Shown: positions 43,162-54,929, counted from the first letter of the stretch. The stretch: DNA of 64,000 nucleotides from Shinisaurus crocodilurus (GCA_021292165.1 CM037880.1:142354564-142418563), one strand, 5' to 3'. The notes: generated by a model from the letters alone, not told the origin. Translations and numbers: made by a program.

Positions 43162-43454
43162 TTCTCCCTGGCTCCAGGTGAGGGGCCAGTGGAAGTCTGC
43201 TTCATTTGTATGGGCCTACATGGTTGAGGGGTTAACTTTGAGAGGTGTGAGGCTCTAAAATGTCATGAGGATAGTGTCACAATATCATGTCACCTGGCCA
43301 TGCATATACATTAGAGGTCTGTCTTTTATTACTGATACAGGAGGACAGTGCTAGATTGTCAACTTTTTCCTGCTTGTTTTTCCTGTTTTGCTCTAAACAG
43401 ATAACCTGAAAAGGCCCTCAAGTGACGCCCATAGAAGTTATCCAGCAATGTTGT

Positions 43455-46262
43455 TGAACCTATTGGAAATAGTGACCACAATGCTATCAGAATTAATATA
43501 TATATATTTAACTGGAAGATTGCCAAAGAAGTCTAACACAGTCACATTTGACTTCAAAAGAGGAAACTTCACCAGAATGAGGGAACTGGTAAAAAGGAAG
43601 TTGAAAGAGGGGGGGTCAAGAAGGGTTAAATCCCTTCAAAATGATTGAAAATTTCTCAAAACCACAGTAACAGAAGCTCAGATAGAATGTATACCACAGG
43701 TTAGGAAAGGCAATACCAAGTCCAAGAGGTCACTAGCATGGTTAACGAGCAGTGACAAGAAAGCTATTTAAGATAAGAAGGCTTCCTTCAGAAAATGGAA
43801 GTCTTCCCCGAATGACAGAAACAAAAGGGAGCACAAGCTTGCACAAAGGAGATGCACGCAGACAATAAGAGATGCAAAAAAAGCATTTTGCGGAGCATAT
43901 CACAAACAACATCAAGGCCAACAATAAAAAATTCTTTAAATATATCAGAAGCAGGAAACCAGCTAGGGAGGCAGTTGGACCACTGGACGAGATTGCGGAG
44001 AAGCTGAATGAATTCTTTTCATCTGTCTTCACGGCAGAAGATACAAGACAGATACCTGTGCGGCTGTGCCTGAACAGATGTTTTCAGGAGGGGAGTCTGA
44101 GGAATAAAGGCAAATAGTGGTGACAAAAGATGACGTTCTCAACCTTATTGACAAATTGAAAGTATAAATCACCAGGCCCAGATGGTATCCATCCTAGAGT
44201 TCTTAGAGTACTCAAATATGAAATTGCTGATCTTCTAACAAAAAAATGTAACTTGTCCCTAAGATCAGCCTCTGTACCAGAGGACTGGAGAATGGCTAAT
44301 GTAACACCAATTTTTAAAAAAGGATCCAGGGGGAAAAATTCCAGGCCAGCTAGCTTAATGTCTGTTCCAGATAAATTGGTTGAAAGTGTTATTAAAGATA
44401 AAATCAGTAAGCATATAGAAGGAAGGAGGAATCAACATGGCTTCCACAAAGGTAAGTCCTGTCTCACTAATCTTTTAGAGTTCTTTGAGAGTGTCAATAA
44501 ACATGTGGACAGGGGTGATCTGGTAGACATTGTTGACTTGGACTTTCAAAAGGCTTTTGACAAATTCCCTCACCAAAGACTCCTGAGCAAACTTAGCAGT
44601 CATGGAATAAGAGGGGAGGTCCTCTTATGGATCAGTAACTGGTTAAAAAACAGGAAGCAAAGGGTAGGAATAAATGGTAAATTCTCCCAATGGAGGGATG
44701 TAAACAGTGGGGTCCCACAGGGATCTGTATTGGGACCAGTGCTTTTCAACTTATTCATAAATGATTGGGAATCAGTAGTGAGCAGTGAAGTGGCAAAGTT
44801 TGCTGATGACACCAAATTATTTTGGGTGATGAAAGCAAAAAGGGATTGTGAGGAGCTCTGAAAGGATCTCTGCAAACTGGGAGAATGGGCATCAAAATGG
44901 CAAATGTGGATCAATGTAAACAAGTGTAAAGTAATGCACGCTGGGGTGAAAAATCCCAACTTCAAGTGTGCAATCTGATGGAATCTGAGCTAGTGGTGTC
45001 TGATCAAGAAAGAGATCTTGGGGTTGTGGTGGACAGCTCAATGAAAATATCAGTTCAGTGTGCATCTGCTGTGAAAAAGAGAAACTCCATGTTAGGCATA
45101 ATTAATTGACCTCTAAAACCCTATACGGCTCCGGTCCAGTCTATCTCAAGGAGCATCTCCAGCAACACCAAGTAGGCCGCTCAACAAGATCTGCCACAGA
45201 CGGCCTTCTCCTTGTCCCTTCAGCCAGAACAGCTAGACTGGTGGGGACTAGGAAGAGGGCCTTTTCTGTGGCAGCCCCCATACTGTGGAACTCCCTCCCT
45301 AGTGACATCCGCCATGCCCCCTCTCTGTTGAGCTTCTGCCGCTCACTAAAAACATGGTTATTCAGGCGGGAATATGGGGTGGGTTAAGATTTTAAAAGTT
45401 ATACTGTTTTATACTGTTTTAAATATGTTTTATATCATGTATTTTAAATGTATTTTATCATGTTGTACATCACCCAGAGTGGCTGGTTTGCCGGCCAGAT
45501 GGGCGATCCAGAAATACAACAAATGAATAAATAAATAAATAAATAAATAAAAGCAATTGAAAATAAAACTGCCAAGATCATACTGCCCTTATAGAAATCT
45601 ATAGTGCGACCGCACTTAGAAAAGTGTGTACAGTTCTGGTCACTGCACCTAAAAAAGGACATTGCAGAGTTGGAAAAAATGCAGAAAATGGCAACTAAAA
45701 TGATTAAGGGGCTGGAGCAACTCCCCCATGAGGAAAGGTTACAGCAGCTGGGATTGTTTAGCTTAGAAAAAAGGTGAGTAAGGGGAGACATGATAGAGGT
45801 GTACAAAATTATGCCTGATGTGGAGAAAGTGGACAAGGAGATACTTTTCTCTCATAAAACTGGAACCCAAAGGGGTCATCCCATGAAGCTGATCGGTGGG
45901 AGATTCAGGACAGATAAAGGAAATATTCCTTCACACAGCACAAAGTTAAACTATGGAATTCACTTCCACAAGATGTAGTGATGGCCACCAATTTGGACAG
46001 TTTTAAAAGTGGATTGGACACATTCATGGAGGAGAAGGCTATCAATGGCTACTAGTCCTGATGGCTCTATGCTACCTCCAGGACCAGAGACAGTATGCCT
46101 ATATACACCAGTTGCTAGTGGGAAACATGGGCAGGAGGGTGCTGTTGCACTCATGTCCTGCTTATGGGATCCCGTGGGCAGCTGGTTGGCTACTGTGTGA
46201 ACAGAATGCTGGACTAGATGGAACCTTGGTCTGATCCAGCATGGCTCTTCTTATGTTGTTAT
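43455..46262 (+). mobile_element. L2-like LINE, broken, with endonuclease remnant and RT
   Basis: It starts in the end of the endonuclease domain (PIGNSDHNAI, with the SDH motif, from 43459). It continues through the pre-RT linker, [14 protein letters not shown] (near 44170), [32 protein letters not shown] (motif A), [20 protein letters not shown] (motif B), KFADDTKLF (motif C, intact), then the thumb and a C-terminal region with several frameshifts. The 3' end is GGTCTGATCCAGCATGGCTC then TTCTTATGTTGTTATGTTC. Another LINE 3' end (45105-45553) is inserted. Stops and frameshifts before 44250 and after 44861 make it inactive. Assignment to L2 rather than another CR1-group clade is tentative. 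Confidence 0.88.
45105..45553 (+). mobile_element. LINE 3' end nested in the L2-like LINE
   Basis: The frame at 45106-45387 encodes the C-terminus of another LINE (SGPVYLKEHL, RAFSVAAPILWNSLPSDIRH, SLKTWLFRREYG). Its 3' UTR ends GGCTGGTTTGCCGGCCAGAT, GGGCGATCCAGAAATACAAC and an (AAAT)n tail. AATTGA occurs immediately before 45112 and after 45554 and may be the target duplication. Sister copies are at 10803-11143 and 14432-14665. Confidence 0.88.
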
Positions 46263-46605
46263 GTTCTCCATGCTACTCATTGTATTCCAGTGGCATCATT
46301 CCCATGGGCATTCTGACCTAGGAAATGTGGAGACCCTCATGAGCAGTGGCAAGGCTTTTCTTAAGGTTAAAAAAATACCAAAGAAAAATCCACTCAGTTA
46401 CTTTGTCAAAAGTAAGGAAAGCCTAACTGTCCCCCTGAAATTTCTACAAAGGTTGCCCATCTACCTCCAAAGCAGCCAAATATTCCCTCTTGATTTTCAT
46501 GGAGGACAGCTTGTCCTGTGAAGGTGGTGGTGGTGGTGAGGTGGTATATTCGGCACAGCTTGACTCATAATTAGTTTCAGCCCTGCCATTCTCCACCTCA
46601 CTGAG

Positions 46606-46639
<34 letters not shown>
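46606..46639. repeat. (AC)n microsatellite
   Basis: About 16 AC units. A second (CA)n run is at 47358-47386. Confidence 0.95.
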
Positions 46640-46641
<2 letters not shown>

Positions 46642-46664
46642 TTCATATGCTCTTCACCTCACAG

Positions 46665-46833
46665 AGTACATACAGACAAGGCTTTTATAGAATTTTACAG
46701 GGGGCCCAGCTGTCATCTTCCACTCATAACCCTCCCATGTTTCCCCACCATCCGTTAAGGGGAAAAAAATGGAATAGTTGCACAGTGCCTGCTGATTGGT
46801 AGTGCTAGGAGTTTCCTCCATCTGGAAACACCC
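46665..46833. mobile_element. MITE of the GGGTGCTTTCAGATGAG family, copy 3
   Basis: CATACAGACAAGGCTTTTAT ... TCATAACCCTCCCATGTTTC ... GCTGATTGGTAGTGCTAGGA ... CCTCCATCTGGAAACACCC, closest to the copy at 40072-40281 read on the other strand. Confidence 0.6.
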
Positions 46834-47354
46834 ACAGTGTTCAGCCACGTCTCCCCTAGCTGGGACAAATAACCCATTAGCTATACAAAATGAACCAAAA
46901 CAACCATATCCATCCAATTAAAGCTCTCATAACCTAAGTTCCACTTGTGGGGTGGGGGTGGGAGGGAAGAGGAACACTCCAAGGAATGCAAAGATCATGA
47001 CAGCCAATCAGAACTCACACAAAAATATTCCTTCCTGGGCCCCATCTGGAAAGATCAGTTTCAGTCATCAAGCTGCCGGTCCTCACCACCAACCAGCACC
47101 AGATCAACATTTATATCCTGCTTTTCTATAATAAGGGTTAAGGTAGCTAAGAATAGTCAATTATCAATAAAATATATACAAATAACATAGCAATGTGCTG
47201 CTGGCCATGCCTGCCACGTGGCTGCCATGCCTGCCATCTGTGAACAGGGCTTGATCCAGGAGCATCGGCACACCACAAACCTGCTCTTCCTTAGTCATGA
47301 ACTGGTCTTATAGTCCCAGTTCCTGCTTCTTGCTTGAAGGCTCACCATTGCAAG

Positions 47355-47385
<31 letters not shown>

Positions 47386-47981
47386 CTTTCCCCTTTAAAC
47401 CTAATGGCTGCCATTGGGGGACAAGAAGACTGCCACGGGGGGTAAGGGGCTCTTTTCATAGAACCCACTATTAAGATCAAGTTAAGCTTGCTCTCTATGC
47501 TGGGAAATCCCCATATCGTTACGTCATTGGAAATGGGCTGATTTCATCAGTGTTAGGTCCAAGTTTCTGAGGGCCCTTGGGAAAGACACCCTCAATGGGC
47601 CCCTTCCCTCAGTGAGTCTACGTTCTCAGCGCCATTGTCACCAGCTGCTATTCCTCCTCCTCCTCCTCCTCCTCCTCGTCATCGTTGCTACTACTTGCTT
47701 GTTTGACAGGCAGGGAGCCAGTAGGCAAGTAGGCAGTGGCATCTACTGCTCCTCCTTCTCACCACCACCGTTGCCTGGGCCAGAGCGAGAGGCAGGTGAA
47801 CAAGCAGGTTGCCATGGTGAAGAGGAGGGGCAACTCCACGGTGCTCTTGTCAGTGGGCCCCTGATGGGGTGTGGGCCCTTGGCGGGTGTCCAGCCATGCC
47901 AACCCTTGATGCCAGCCTTGGATTTGATTGACCCTCCTCTGCAGAATACTTCACATAAAGGTTTTTCTGCATTGGGTAAAC
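46834..47981. other. Intergenic sequence with microsatellites
   Basis: It holds (CA)n at 47358-47386 and (TCC)n at 47651-47677. CAAATAACCCATTAGCTATA at 46869 resembles 42222-42240. The 147-codon frame at 47612-48055 is driven by the TCC repeat and continues into a hAT element, so it is not taken as a gene. Confidence 0.5.
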
Positions 47982-48107
47982 TAGCCTCCCCCAACCTGGC
48001 ACCCTCCAGGTGTGTTGGACTACAACCCCATGATCCCCAGTTGTGCTGGAGATGATGGGGGTTGTAGTTCCAGTGTATCTGGAGGGTGCCAGGTTGGGGA
48101 AAGGTGG
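47982..48107. mobile_element. hAT foldback
   Basis: CCCCCAACCTGGCACCCTCC ... GTGTTGGACTACAACCCCAT and the inverted ATGGGGGTTGTAGTTCCAGT ... GGAGGGTGCCAGGTTGGGGA. The arms are about 50 bp and very similar. No clear target duplication was seen. Confidence 0.85.
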
Positions 48108-48344
48108 TATGAATGATTAAGATACCCTTCATCAAAGGGGAAAGAATACCGTTTTAAGCATATGCTATCAATTTGACTTGCAGCTAAAGGATGGTGGTGA
48201 GCGGAGGATTTTACCAGCTACGTGACAAAAAGTTCTCTATGTAGCAATCAAATTTCTCATGTTATCAATTTTAAAGGAGCAGACTGGACACTCTGTGCTG
48301 GAATTCTGGAATTGGTGTGGGGACTGCATGAGATCAGTGCTGCT

Positions 48345-48418
48345 GCCTATTTATTTATTTATTTATTTATTGTTTACATTTATTAATCGCCCATCTGGCC
48401 GGCAACCGGCCACCCTAT
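48345..48418 (-). mobile_element. LINE 3' tail fragment
   Basis: (TTTA)n followed by ACATTTATTAATCGCCCATC and TGGCCGGCAACCGGCCACCC is the minus-strand 3' terminus of the LINE family at 10.8, 14.4 and 45.1 kb. Only about 75 bases remain. Confidence 0.85.
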
Positions 48419-48865
48419 TATATCTCTCAGTCACTCCTATTCCGGTCTGGAGTTTAGTTTGATAAGGCGGCTCTGACTCCTGACAAAGAGAAACAACAAC
48501 AACAACGAGAAGTCCTGTCATAAGGTAAACCACAGGTAAAGAAATGGAAAGTAATTGCCTCTGGAGATTCTAGCCTTCCATACCCCGAAATTAATTTTCC
48601 ATTTTTGATACAATGAAGGTTTAATTCACTCCCCACCTCCCCAGCCCATGCTAAGGCAGATAAAAATCAACGGTTTAATGCAGCTGCAGCCTCACTCTAG
48701 AGACCAATTTTGAACTATTTCACAAATTAATAATTAATTATAGAGCATCTTTTCATTGCTCACTGTCGAGTTGTTTCTTTTAACTCTTCTGGTTCCCTTT
48801 CTCTCCACTGCTGGTTTACAGTACCAAGAATATATCATTTGCAAACTCTACTGCAATAAGTAGAA

Positions 48866-48947
48866 CAGCTTTTCTGCAACCTGGCTCCCTCCAGTTGTGT
48901 TGGACTACCACTCCCATCATTTCCCAGTCAGCATAGCCATTGGCTCT
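48866..48947. mobile_element. hAT foldback fragment (left half)
   Basis: CAGCTTTTCTGCAACCTGGC, TCCCTCCAGTTGTGTTGGAC, CACTCCCATCATTTCCCAGT. The right half is absent. Confidence 0.75.
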
Positions 48948-49038
48948 GTGTGACGTTGTTCCTTTGCAACTTCCATTTTCTATGGGGCTTATGCAGGAGA
49001 AGTTCCACATAAACTGCACCCCAGAGCAGCAGCACGCA

Positions 49039-49040
<2 letters not shown>

Positions 49041-49082
<42 letters not shown>
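49041..49082. repeat. (TC)n microsatellite
   Basis: About 21 TC units leading into a short CCCTCCCTCTCT stretch. Confidence 0.95.
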
Positions 49083-49086
<4 letters not shown>

Positions 49087-50068
49087 CCTCTCTAATTTTT
49101 AGTGCCCCCCCACACCATATCTTCTCCAATCATCCAGCCAAATGCTGCTCATTTTCTCTTATTATCCATGTTTCTCTCAATTGTGCAGCTATCTGGCTCA
49201 CCCATTCAACACAATTAGCACGCCCTTGTAATTCAGTACTCAGCATCTCACACAGGAAGAGCAACATTCCCCACCCACCCCCGGAAATAGGTATGTGTGG
49301 GCTGGCAGGGTTGTAACATTTCTTCATAGACTGCGAAATATTTTTGGACAGCAATTAGTAAAACAATGCCCAAATGTTACTCTATTAAAAAATGAAAGCC
49401 TTGAAATGGTCTCCAAGGATTTTTAAAAAGCCAAACTTTGGAAATAATGGGTTAGATCCAGAGTCCTGTGCCACCAGTGTTCTGCTTGCAGAAGAGGGCT
49501 TTTGCGACCCCTCCCTTGCCCTGAAGATCCCGCCAAAACTGTCTTTCTACCTGGGTAAAACTTAGTGCAGTGCCTACAGTGAGTGCACATGGCTGACTTA
49601 GCACAGCCATGCCACATAGTCTTCTCTCTCACGCTTCCAGTGATGGGGAATTGAGCAGAAGATGACATCTTACCCTTCCTGCCACATGAACATTAAGCAC
49701 ATCATCACCCTCTTCAGGCATTCATCCCCCACACAATTAGAATTGCATGAAGGGGAGAGCAAGGCCACACTCTTTTGGCCCACCTCTTTGTCGAGCTCCT
49801 GTCACTTGGCTCCATCACCTTCCTCACCTGTCGGAGGGCAAATGCCTCTGCCCTGCTCCTGTAGGCTCTCTCTGTGTTTAGAATCCTGAGAATCCTGAGC
49901 TGGGGAGCCTATAGGAGGAGAGCAGACTCCCGCTGCAAAGGTACCCCTCCTATGGATGGAGGATGGTGGAGCCCAAGTGATTGGAACTCCAAGGAGGGGG
50001 CAGGGCCAAAGAATGTGGCCTCACTCTTTCTTTCACACGATTCTAATTGCGTGAGGAGTAAGTTGTGG
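49083..50068. other. Intergenic sequence, nothing recognised
   Basis: The sequence CCCACACAATTAGAATTGCA near 49728 and its inverted counterpart near 50040 (CGATTCTAATTGCGTGAGGA) suggest another imperfect foldback of about 330 bp, with AAGGCCACACTCTTTTGGCC and GGGCCAAAGAATGTGGCCTC inside. Confidence 0.5.
49728..50060. repeat. Imperfect inverted repeat (~75-bp arms)
   Basis: The left arm, CACACAATTAGAATTGCATG ... AGGCCACACTCTTTTGGCCC (49730-49782), is the inverted copy of GGGCCAAAGAATGTGGCCTC ... GATTCTAATTGCGTGAG (50003-50055). The loop also has self-complementary pieces. It is probably a foldback transposon; the borders and any target duplication are unclear. Confidence 0.65.
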
Positions 50069-50253
50069 GATGGGCCATAGCTCGCTGGTAGAGGACCTGT
50101 TTTGCATGCAGAAGGTCCCAGGTTCAATCCCTGGTTTCTCTGGGTAGGAGAAAGAATCCTGCCTGAAACCCTGGAAAGCTGCTGCCAGTCAGTGTCAACA
50201 ATACTGGGCTAGATGCACCAATGGACTGTAAGGCCACTTCCTGTGTTCTTAAC
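50069..50253 (+). mobile_element. tRNA-headed SINE with L2-type tail, copy 3
   Basis: GGGCCATAGCTCGCTGGTAG (A box), TTTGCATGCAGAAGGTCCCA, GGTTCAATCCCTGG (B box), GAAACCCTGGAAAGCTGCTG, ACTGGGCTAGATGCACCAAT and a CCTGTGTTCTTAAC end. Confidence 0.9.
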
Positions 50254-52115
50254 ACAGGGTTTATATCTCATCGATCTGTGTGTGGATGAGATAATCTGGC
50301 TGGAGACAGCCATAAGAACATAATATGCTCCATCCAGAAAGGGGGCTTAGGTAGGGACGGTAGTACTTGTTCTAGTCTTAACAGCCCACCAGCTGTCACC
50401 TCCTTTGCAAAGAACAATGAAAAACTAATTTTGTCCATTAAGATTGCTGGAACTCTGTGTACTCCTCAACCCCCAAATTATCTTTCTTTCTTTGATTACC
50501 CTTTCATACTCCAGGCTGTTGTGCTGATGAGCAATGAGCTTCATAAGTGTGCTGGAAAAATTCAGCCCTGTCCTCAGATGTGGCTGAAAAGTTCTGTTCT
50601 AGCTGCGTAATCAAGCTATTAGATCCTTCTTAATTTACAATACTGGGCTGAATCCAGGATTTGCCTTCTGTGGCTGGAAGGGCCCTGCTCCTGGAAGGTG
50701 CTTCTGCTCAATTTTCAGGGATCCCTCCCTTCCCCACTACAGCATGGCTCATCCCACTCAGTAGGGTCTCCTGGCTCTCTGTGTAGCATTTTCTGGGGGC
50801 TGGAGGGGCTGCCGTGGAGAGGAGGGGACAGAGGAGTCCGCTTCTGCCTGCCCAGCTGCAGGCACCTAGATCCGGATCCAACCCAATGTAGTTATTTTCA
50901 ATAAGGGACAACAACCCCTCCCCCCCCGCATTTCTTTCCTCCTTTCGAGATGACTGGCTAAATATTCGAAGCAGGCAGTTGCTGGGATACATAATTTAAC
51001 CAGGTTTTCTCTGTTTCCACATGGGGAAAAGCTCTACCTTTGCAATGGGTTGTAACAGTTCTTTGTAAAACAAGGTGTGCATTTTGTGTTGAAGTCGTGA
51101 GGATGGGAGGTGCAGTCTTTTCAGTAGGCTATAGACTGTTTATTTCAGTTCTGCGTTCCATTATGACTTCATAATGTATTGAGTTGTGACATGCTAACCT
51201 CATAAATCAAGCCAAATAAAAGTGGATCGTTTCCTGTGCTATAACAGAATAATTTGGAAACAAAAGAAAACTTGTTGATATTTAAATCTAGGAAAGATAT
51301 TGCCATTCCAGAGCTATACAACATTTTATAGGAGACGTGGCAAATTTTTCTGTTGGTGCCTGGAGCTTTCTAGGTGGTCTTTTCTACCAATATAAATTAG
51401 TTTGCCAAGAACTGCCATTAATTGTGTCATTTTTTCTTGCCATTGTTTGTTCCTTCAGTTTTGGGGCCCACTCTAGTCTCTGTAAGAATGCAGTTCTTTA
51501 CTCAGAGATCACTCAAGCCAGGACTTTTTCTTAATTTATATTTTGAATGGCCTTTTCTATTTGCCTCTGTGGTATTTACACTCCTGTATTTCATTTTTTT
51601 CCTGCAAAGAATGAGCTAGTTAACCACCTTTTCTCACTATATCATATGGAACTGTGGGCCATGTTCCCAACCTCAAAAATGTGTAATCACATGAGTACAT
51701 TCTACCTATATCCCTCAGCACGTTTTATGAAAGGGGTCAATAGAACTCTCATTAAAGTCAGTCTAAAGATTATTAATGGTAGCTGGTTCGAGTCCAGGCA
51801 GCCCAGCATCAACTCAGAGTTTAAATCCCTTTCTACAGAAAAGCAGTAAACTTTGCAATACTTAAGAGAGCCCTAGTTTCACTCTGCCTTTTGCTCCTTA
51901 GCCCATCATCATAATAGCTATTGACCTTTTATCCCTCTTTCCTTTGAACTGAAATCAGGGTAGCTTACAAACACTAAGAAATATCTGGAAATGTAAAACA
52001 CAATGGAAAATTAACATAGTTGAACATTAAGAAAGTTACTTAAAAATTTTTTTTTCTAGAAGGCCTATTAGTTAGAAAGTTTGATTTGACTCCTGAAGAC
52101 AACACTGATGGGATA
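50254..52115. other. Intergenic sequence, mostly unrecognised
   Basis: Around 51895-51990 TTTTATCCCTCTTTCC ... GGTAGCTTACAAAC looks like a diverged SINE or LINE tail on the minus strand. Frames such as 51547-51849 have no recognisable homology. Confidence 0.45.
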
Positions 52116-52253
52116 CAGGCTAGCCAGCCTGGCCCTCCAGTCCAGATGTTTTGGACTATAGCTCCCAGCATTCCTCACCATTGGCCATGCTACCTGTGGA
52201 TGATGGGAGCTGAAGTCCAAAACATCTGGAGGGCACTAGGTTGGGGAAGGATG
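52116..52253. mobile_element. hAT foldback
   Basis: CCTGGCCCTCCAGTCCAGAT, GTTTTGGACTATAGCTCCCA and the inverted GATGGGAGCTGAAGTCCAAA, ACATCTGGAGGGCACTAGGT. The borders are approximate and no clear target duplication was found. Confidence 0.8.
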
Positions 52254-53150
52254 ATATTGGTCAAGGGATACAAGAAGACATTAGATGGCCATAATGGCTA
52301 CAGTGAGCAACCAAGAGTTTCTGTTGAGAGGAAGTTCCACAAAAGGGGGGGGTCGTTGCTCAGAAGGTCTTTTCTTACAGACATTATTTGGTGGGGGACA
52401 GGTAGTAACCCAGAGTAGGGCCTCTCCTGAAGATAGTGAGCAGACTCACGCAGAGAGAAACTATACATTCACAAATGCATACCCTGGGCAGGAGACCCAG
52501 TTGCTGGACATGGATTTTTCTTTTCACCTGGGGTGGTGCTAGATACTAAAAACACCTGGGGCTCAGGCCCACAGGCCAAAAAGAAATGTGCAAATTTGTA
52601 TATGCTAATTTACATACGTTCTAAAGTCTGTGTCTGTGTGTGTCTTTAAAGGAGCCTGTCTCCTAAGGACACTCCTATGTGTAAAAAGGGATGTATGGAC
52701 AGGGGAGAGGAAGGCATTTGATTTCAGAAAAAAACTTCAGGCAGAAATATTGGGGGGGGGGGATGCAGCAGGAGGTGAAGCACATGTGGGCAAAAAGCCA
52801 GCTAATCCAGGAGGATCAGATGCAACGGAGATCATCGGGGGGCCCTGTACCTTTATTTCAGCAAGTGCCCATGGACAGCAGGGTGGTGGGGCAGACGACC
52901 TCCCAGAGATTTGGGGCTCCAAATGAAAGATTCAGGGCTCCAGCCCCTAACACAGCCTCTGTTTTTACCCTTTTGAAGGGTGCACATTTGCACATGCAGG
53001 AGCTAATCCAGAAAGGCAATCCATGCACAAAAGCCTATTGCCAGGTGTGGACATCCTTTGCTGTATCAGGGAAAAGTTCAATGTTTGCACTAGTAGGTAT
53101 TCCAAAGTACATATCAACTTATTCACCTTCCTGACTTCTGTTGAGTGATA
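52254..53150. other. Intergenic sequence, nothing recognised
   Basis: A G9 run is at 52751-52759. The frames at 52630-53134 show no family resemblance. Confidence 0.45.
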
Positions 53151-53153
53151 GGG

Positions 53154-53193
53154 CCAGTTTGCATGATCAAAACTTTGTTGATTGTGCGAACAG
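53154..53193. repeat. 40-bp miniature foldback
   Basis: CCAGTTTGCATGATCAA and TTGATTGTGCGAACAGGG are inverted around a 7-base loop. The ends are nearly those of the larger foldback that follows eight bases later. Confidence 0.6.
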
Positions 53194-53201
53194 GGTCACT
53201 G

Positions 53202-53572
53202 GCCTGGTTTGCATGTAACAAAAAGCCACTGTGGGTGAATTTCCTTGCAAGGCTTCTCGTTGCAGTGGCGGCTGCCATTTTGAATATTCAAACCACAGTG
53301 GGGGTGCGCTGTAGCTTGTCGTTATGTGTGAACCCAGTGAGGGTGGGTTGTTGGGGTGGTTAACAAGCCACCTGCAACCCTAAAACAGCCCGTGGGTTCT
53401 GGGTGGCATGTCAACCACCCCAAGAACCCACCCTCACTGGGTTTGCATGTAACAACAAGCTACAGCGCCCGCCCACCCCCATGGCTTGAATATTCAAAAG
53501 GGCGGAGGCCACCGCAATGAGAAATCTCATAGGGAAATTCACCCATGGTGGCTTCTCATTACGTGCGAACCA
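53202..53572. mobile_element. 371-bp foldback element, 8-bp TSD GGTCACTG
   Basis: The two halves are inverted copies of each other over about 170 bp each. CTGGTTTGCATGTAAC pairs with ATTACGTGCGAACCA, GGGTGAATTTCC with GGAAATTCACCC, TTTTGAATATTCAA with TTGAATATTCAAAA, and AACCCAGTGAGGGTGGGTT with its complement. GGTCACTG is at 53194-53201 and 53573-53580. It is hAT-like by duplication length. The ends link it to the elements at 1, 13.3, 19.5 and 24.3 kb. Confidence 0.85.
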
Positions 53573-53580
53573 GGTCACTG

Positions 53581-54359
53581 ACTCAATTCACTACACACAG
53601 TTCCTAGTGTTATTAATGAGTATTTGCTTTGCTTTGTGTGCTTTTGACCATGAGGCCAATGTGGTTTGCAAATCCAAGCCCTGCTGTAAAATGCCCAATG
53701 ATATAACTACTTAAGCAGCCGGTAACTTCAGAATGGGGGCTCATAACAAACCATTGAACTTTGTATAGCTAACATATGTTAGGAATGTGATCTGATGGTT
53801 TGAAAGACTTGGACTACCTGGGGGGAAAGACTGTCGTACCAATCCAATAGCACCCAATAATCTCCTTGAGGACTATCCAGCATGACTGCTACAGTACTTG
53901 CTTTGAAGCCATTTACCATGGAAAGGCCCATCTTACTTTTGTCGTCTTCTCATAGGCACTATATTAAACTTATCACCTCACTAAAGAACCTTGCTCCAGC
54001 TGCATGCAACTGAGTCCTGGGACTCTAGATACTGGTTCAGAGACATTAGTGTCTGTCTAGTGAATTTATTATGGAGACTAAATTGCTAGTTGTACTCAAA
54101 GAAGCAGGTGATTGTAAAACTCTGTAAGGTGGTGAAGGGGTCACAGGGAGGGCGGCTAATAACAATGAAGCTACTTGGAGAGTTTATCTGACCCGCCTTC
54201 CTGTTCCACCTCACACTCGACTATTTATGGTGACTGTTTATTTATCCTCATAAGCGAGGAGAGATTGTAATAAGTCTTTCAGCAGAAAAAGGACAGTCTT
54301 GAAAGTCAGCATTAGATCTTGAATCAAGAAACATTCCTCTCAAGAAAGGCCAGCTTGTA

Positions 54360-54406
<47 letters not shown>

Positions 54407-54929
54407 AAACAAGATTGAAGTGGACCCCTTTAGAAACGTGAATGTATAAATTTAAACATACTGTAGTTGAGAAGCTTTGCCCAGTTACAGATGCGCATAC
54501 ACATACATTTGTCCCAGTTGAAAGTCACATGTGTGCTGCATGGAGCATGGAGCTCTGGCATGGCGCTCTTGGGCATACAAGCTTCCCTGTTCACATCCAC
54601 GAAGGAGGCAGCTGTGCGTGCGTGCGCGCACGCGCGCGCACACACACACACACACCTGTTTGCATACACAGGGCTTTCCCTCTTCATTTCACAAAATGGA
54701 GAACTCACTGCAAAGCAGGAAAACCCTGCATGTTGCTTGGAGCCACCACAGCATCAAAGCATCTCTGGGTTGGTTGTGTGGAATTGATTTCGCACAGTCA
54801 GGTGCTAACAGTCAGGTGACCTTGGATATCTTACACAAGGGACTGGATACAGATTTACACTCAATTCGCACTCAGTGTTTCTGGAAGCCATGCTCCCAGG
54901 TAAAGTTTCCAGAAATCCATACTCTGCCC
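53581..54929. other. Intergenic sequence with two microsatellites
   Basis: (GA)n is at 54366-54402. A GT/GC/CA alternating purine-pyrimidine tract is at 54614-54656 (GTGCGTGCGTGCGCGCACGC, then CACACA), a sequence type able to adopt Z-DNA. The overlapping frames at 54430-55052 are read from this tract and are not taken as genes. Confidence 0.6.

Noticed and set aside
47612..48055. 147-codon frame starting MSLRSQRHCHQ with a leucine run
   Set aside because: The leucines are the translated TCC repeat, and the end of the frame runs into a hAT foldback.
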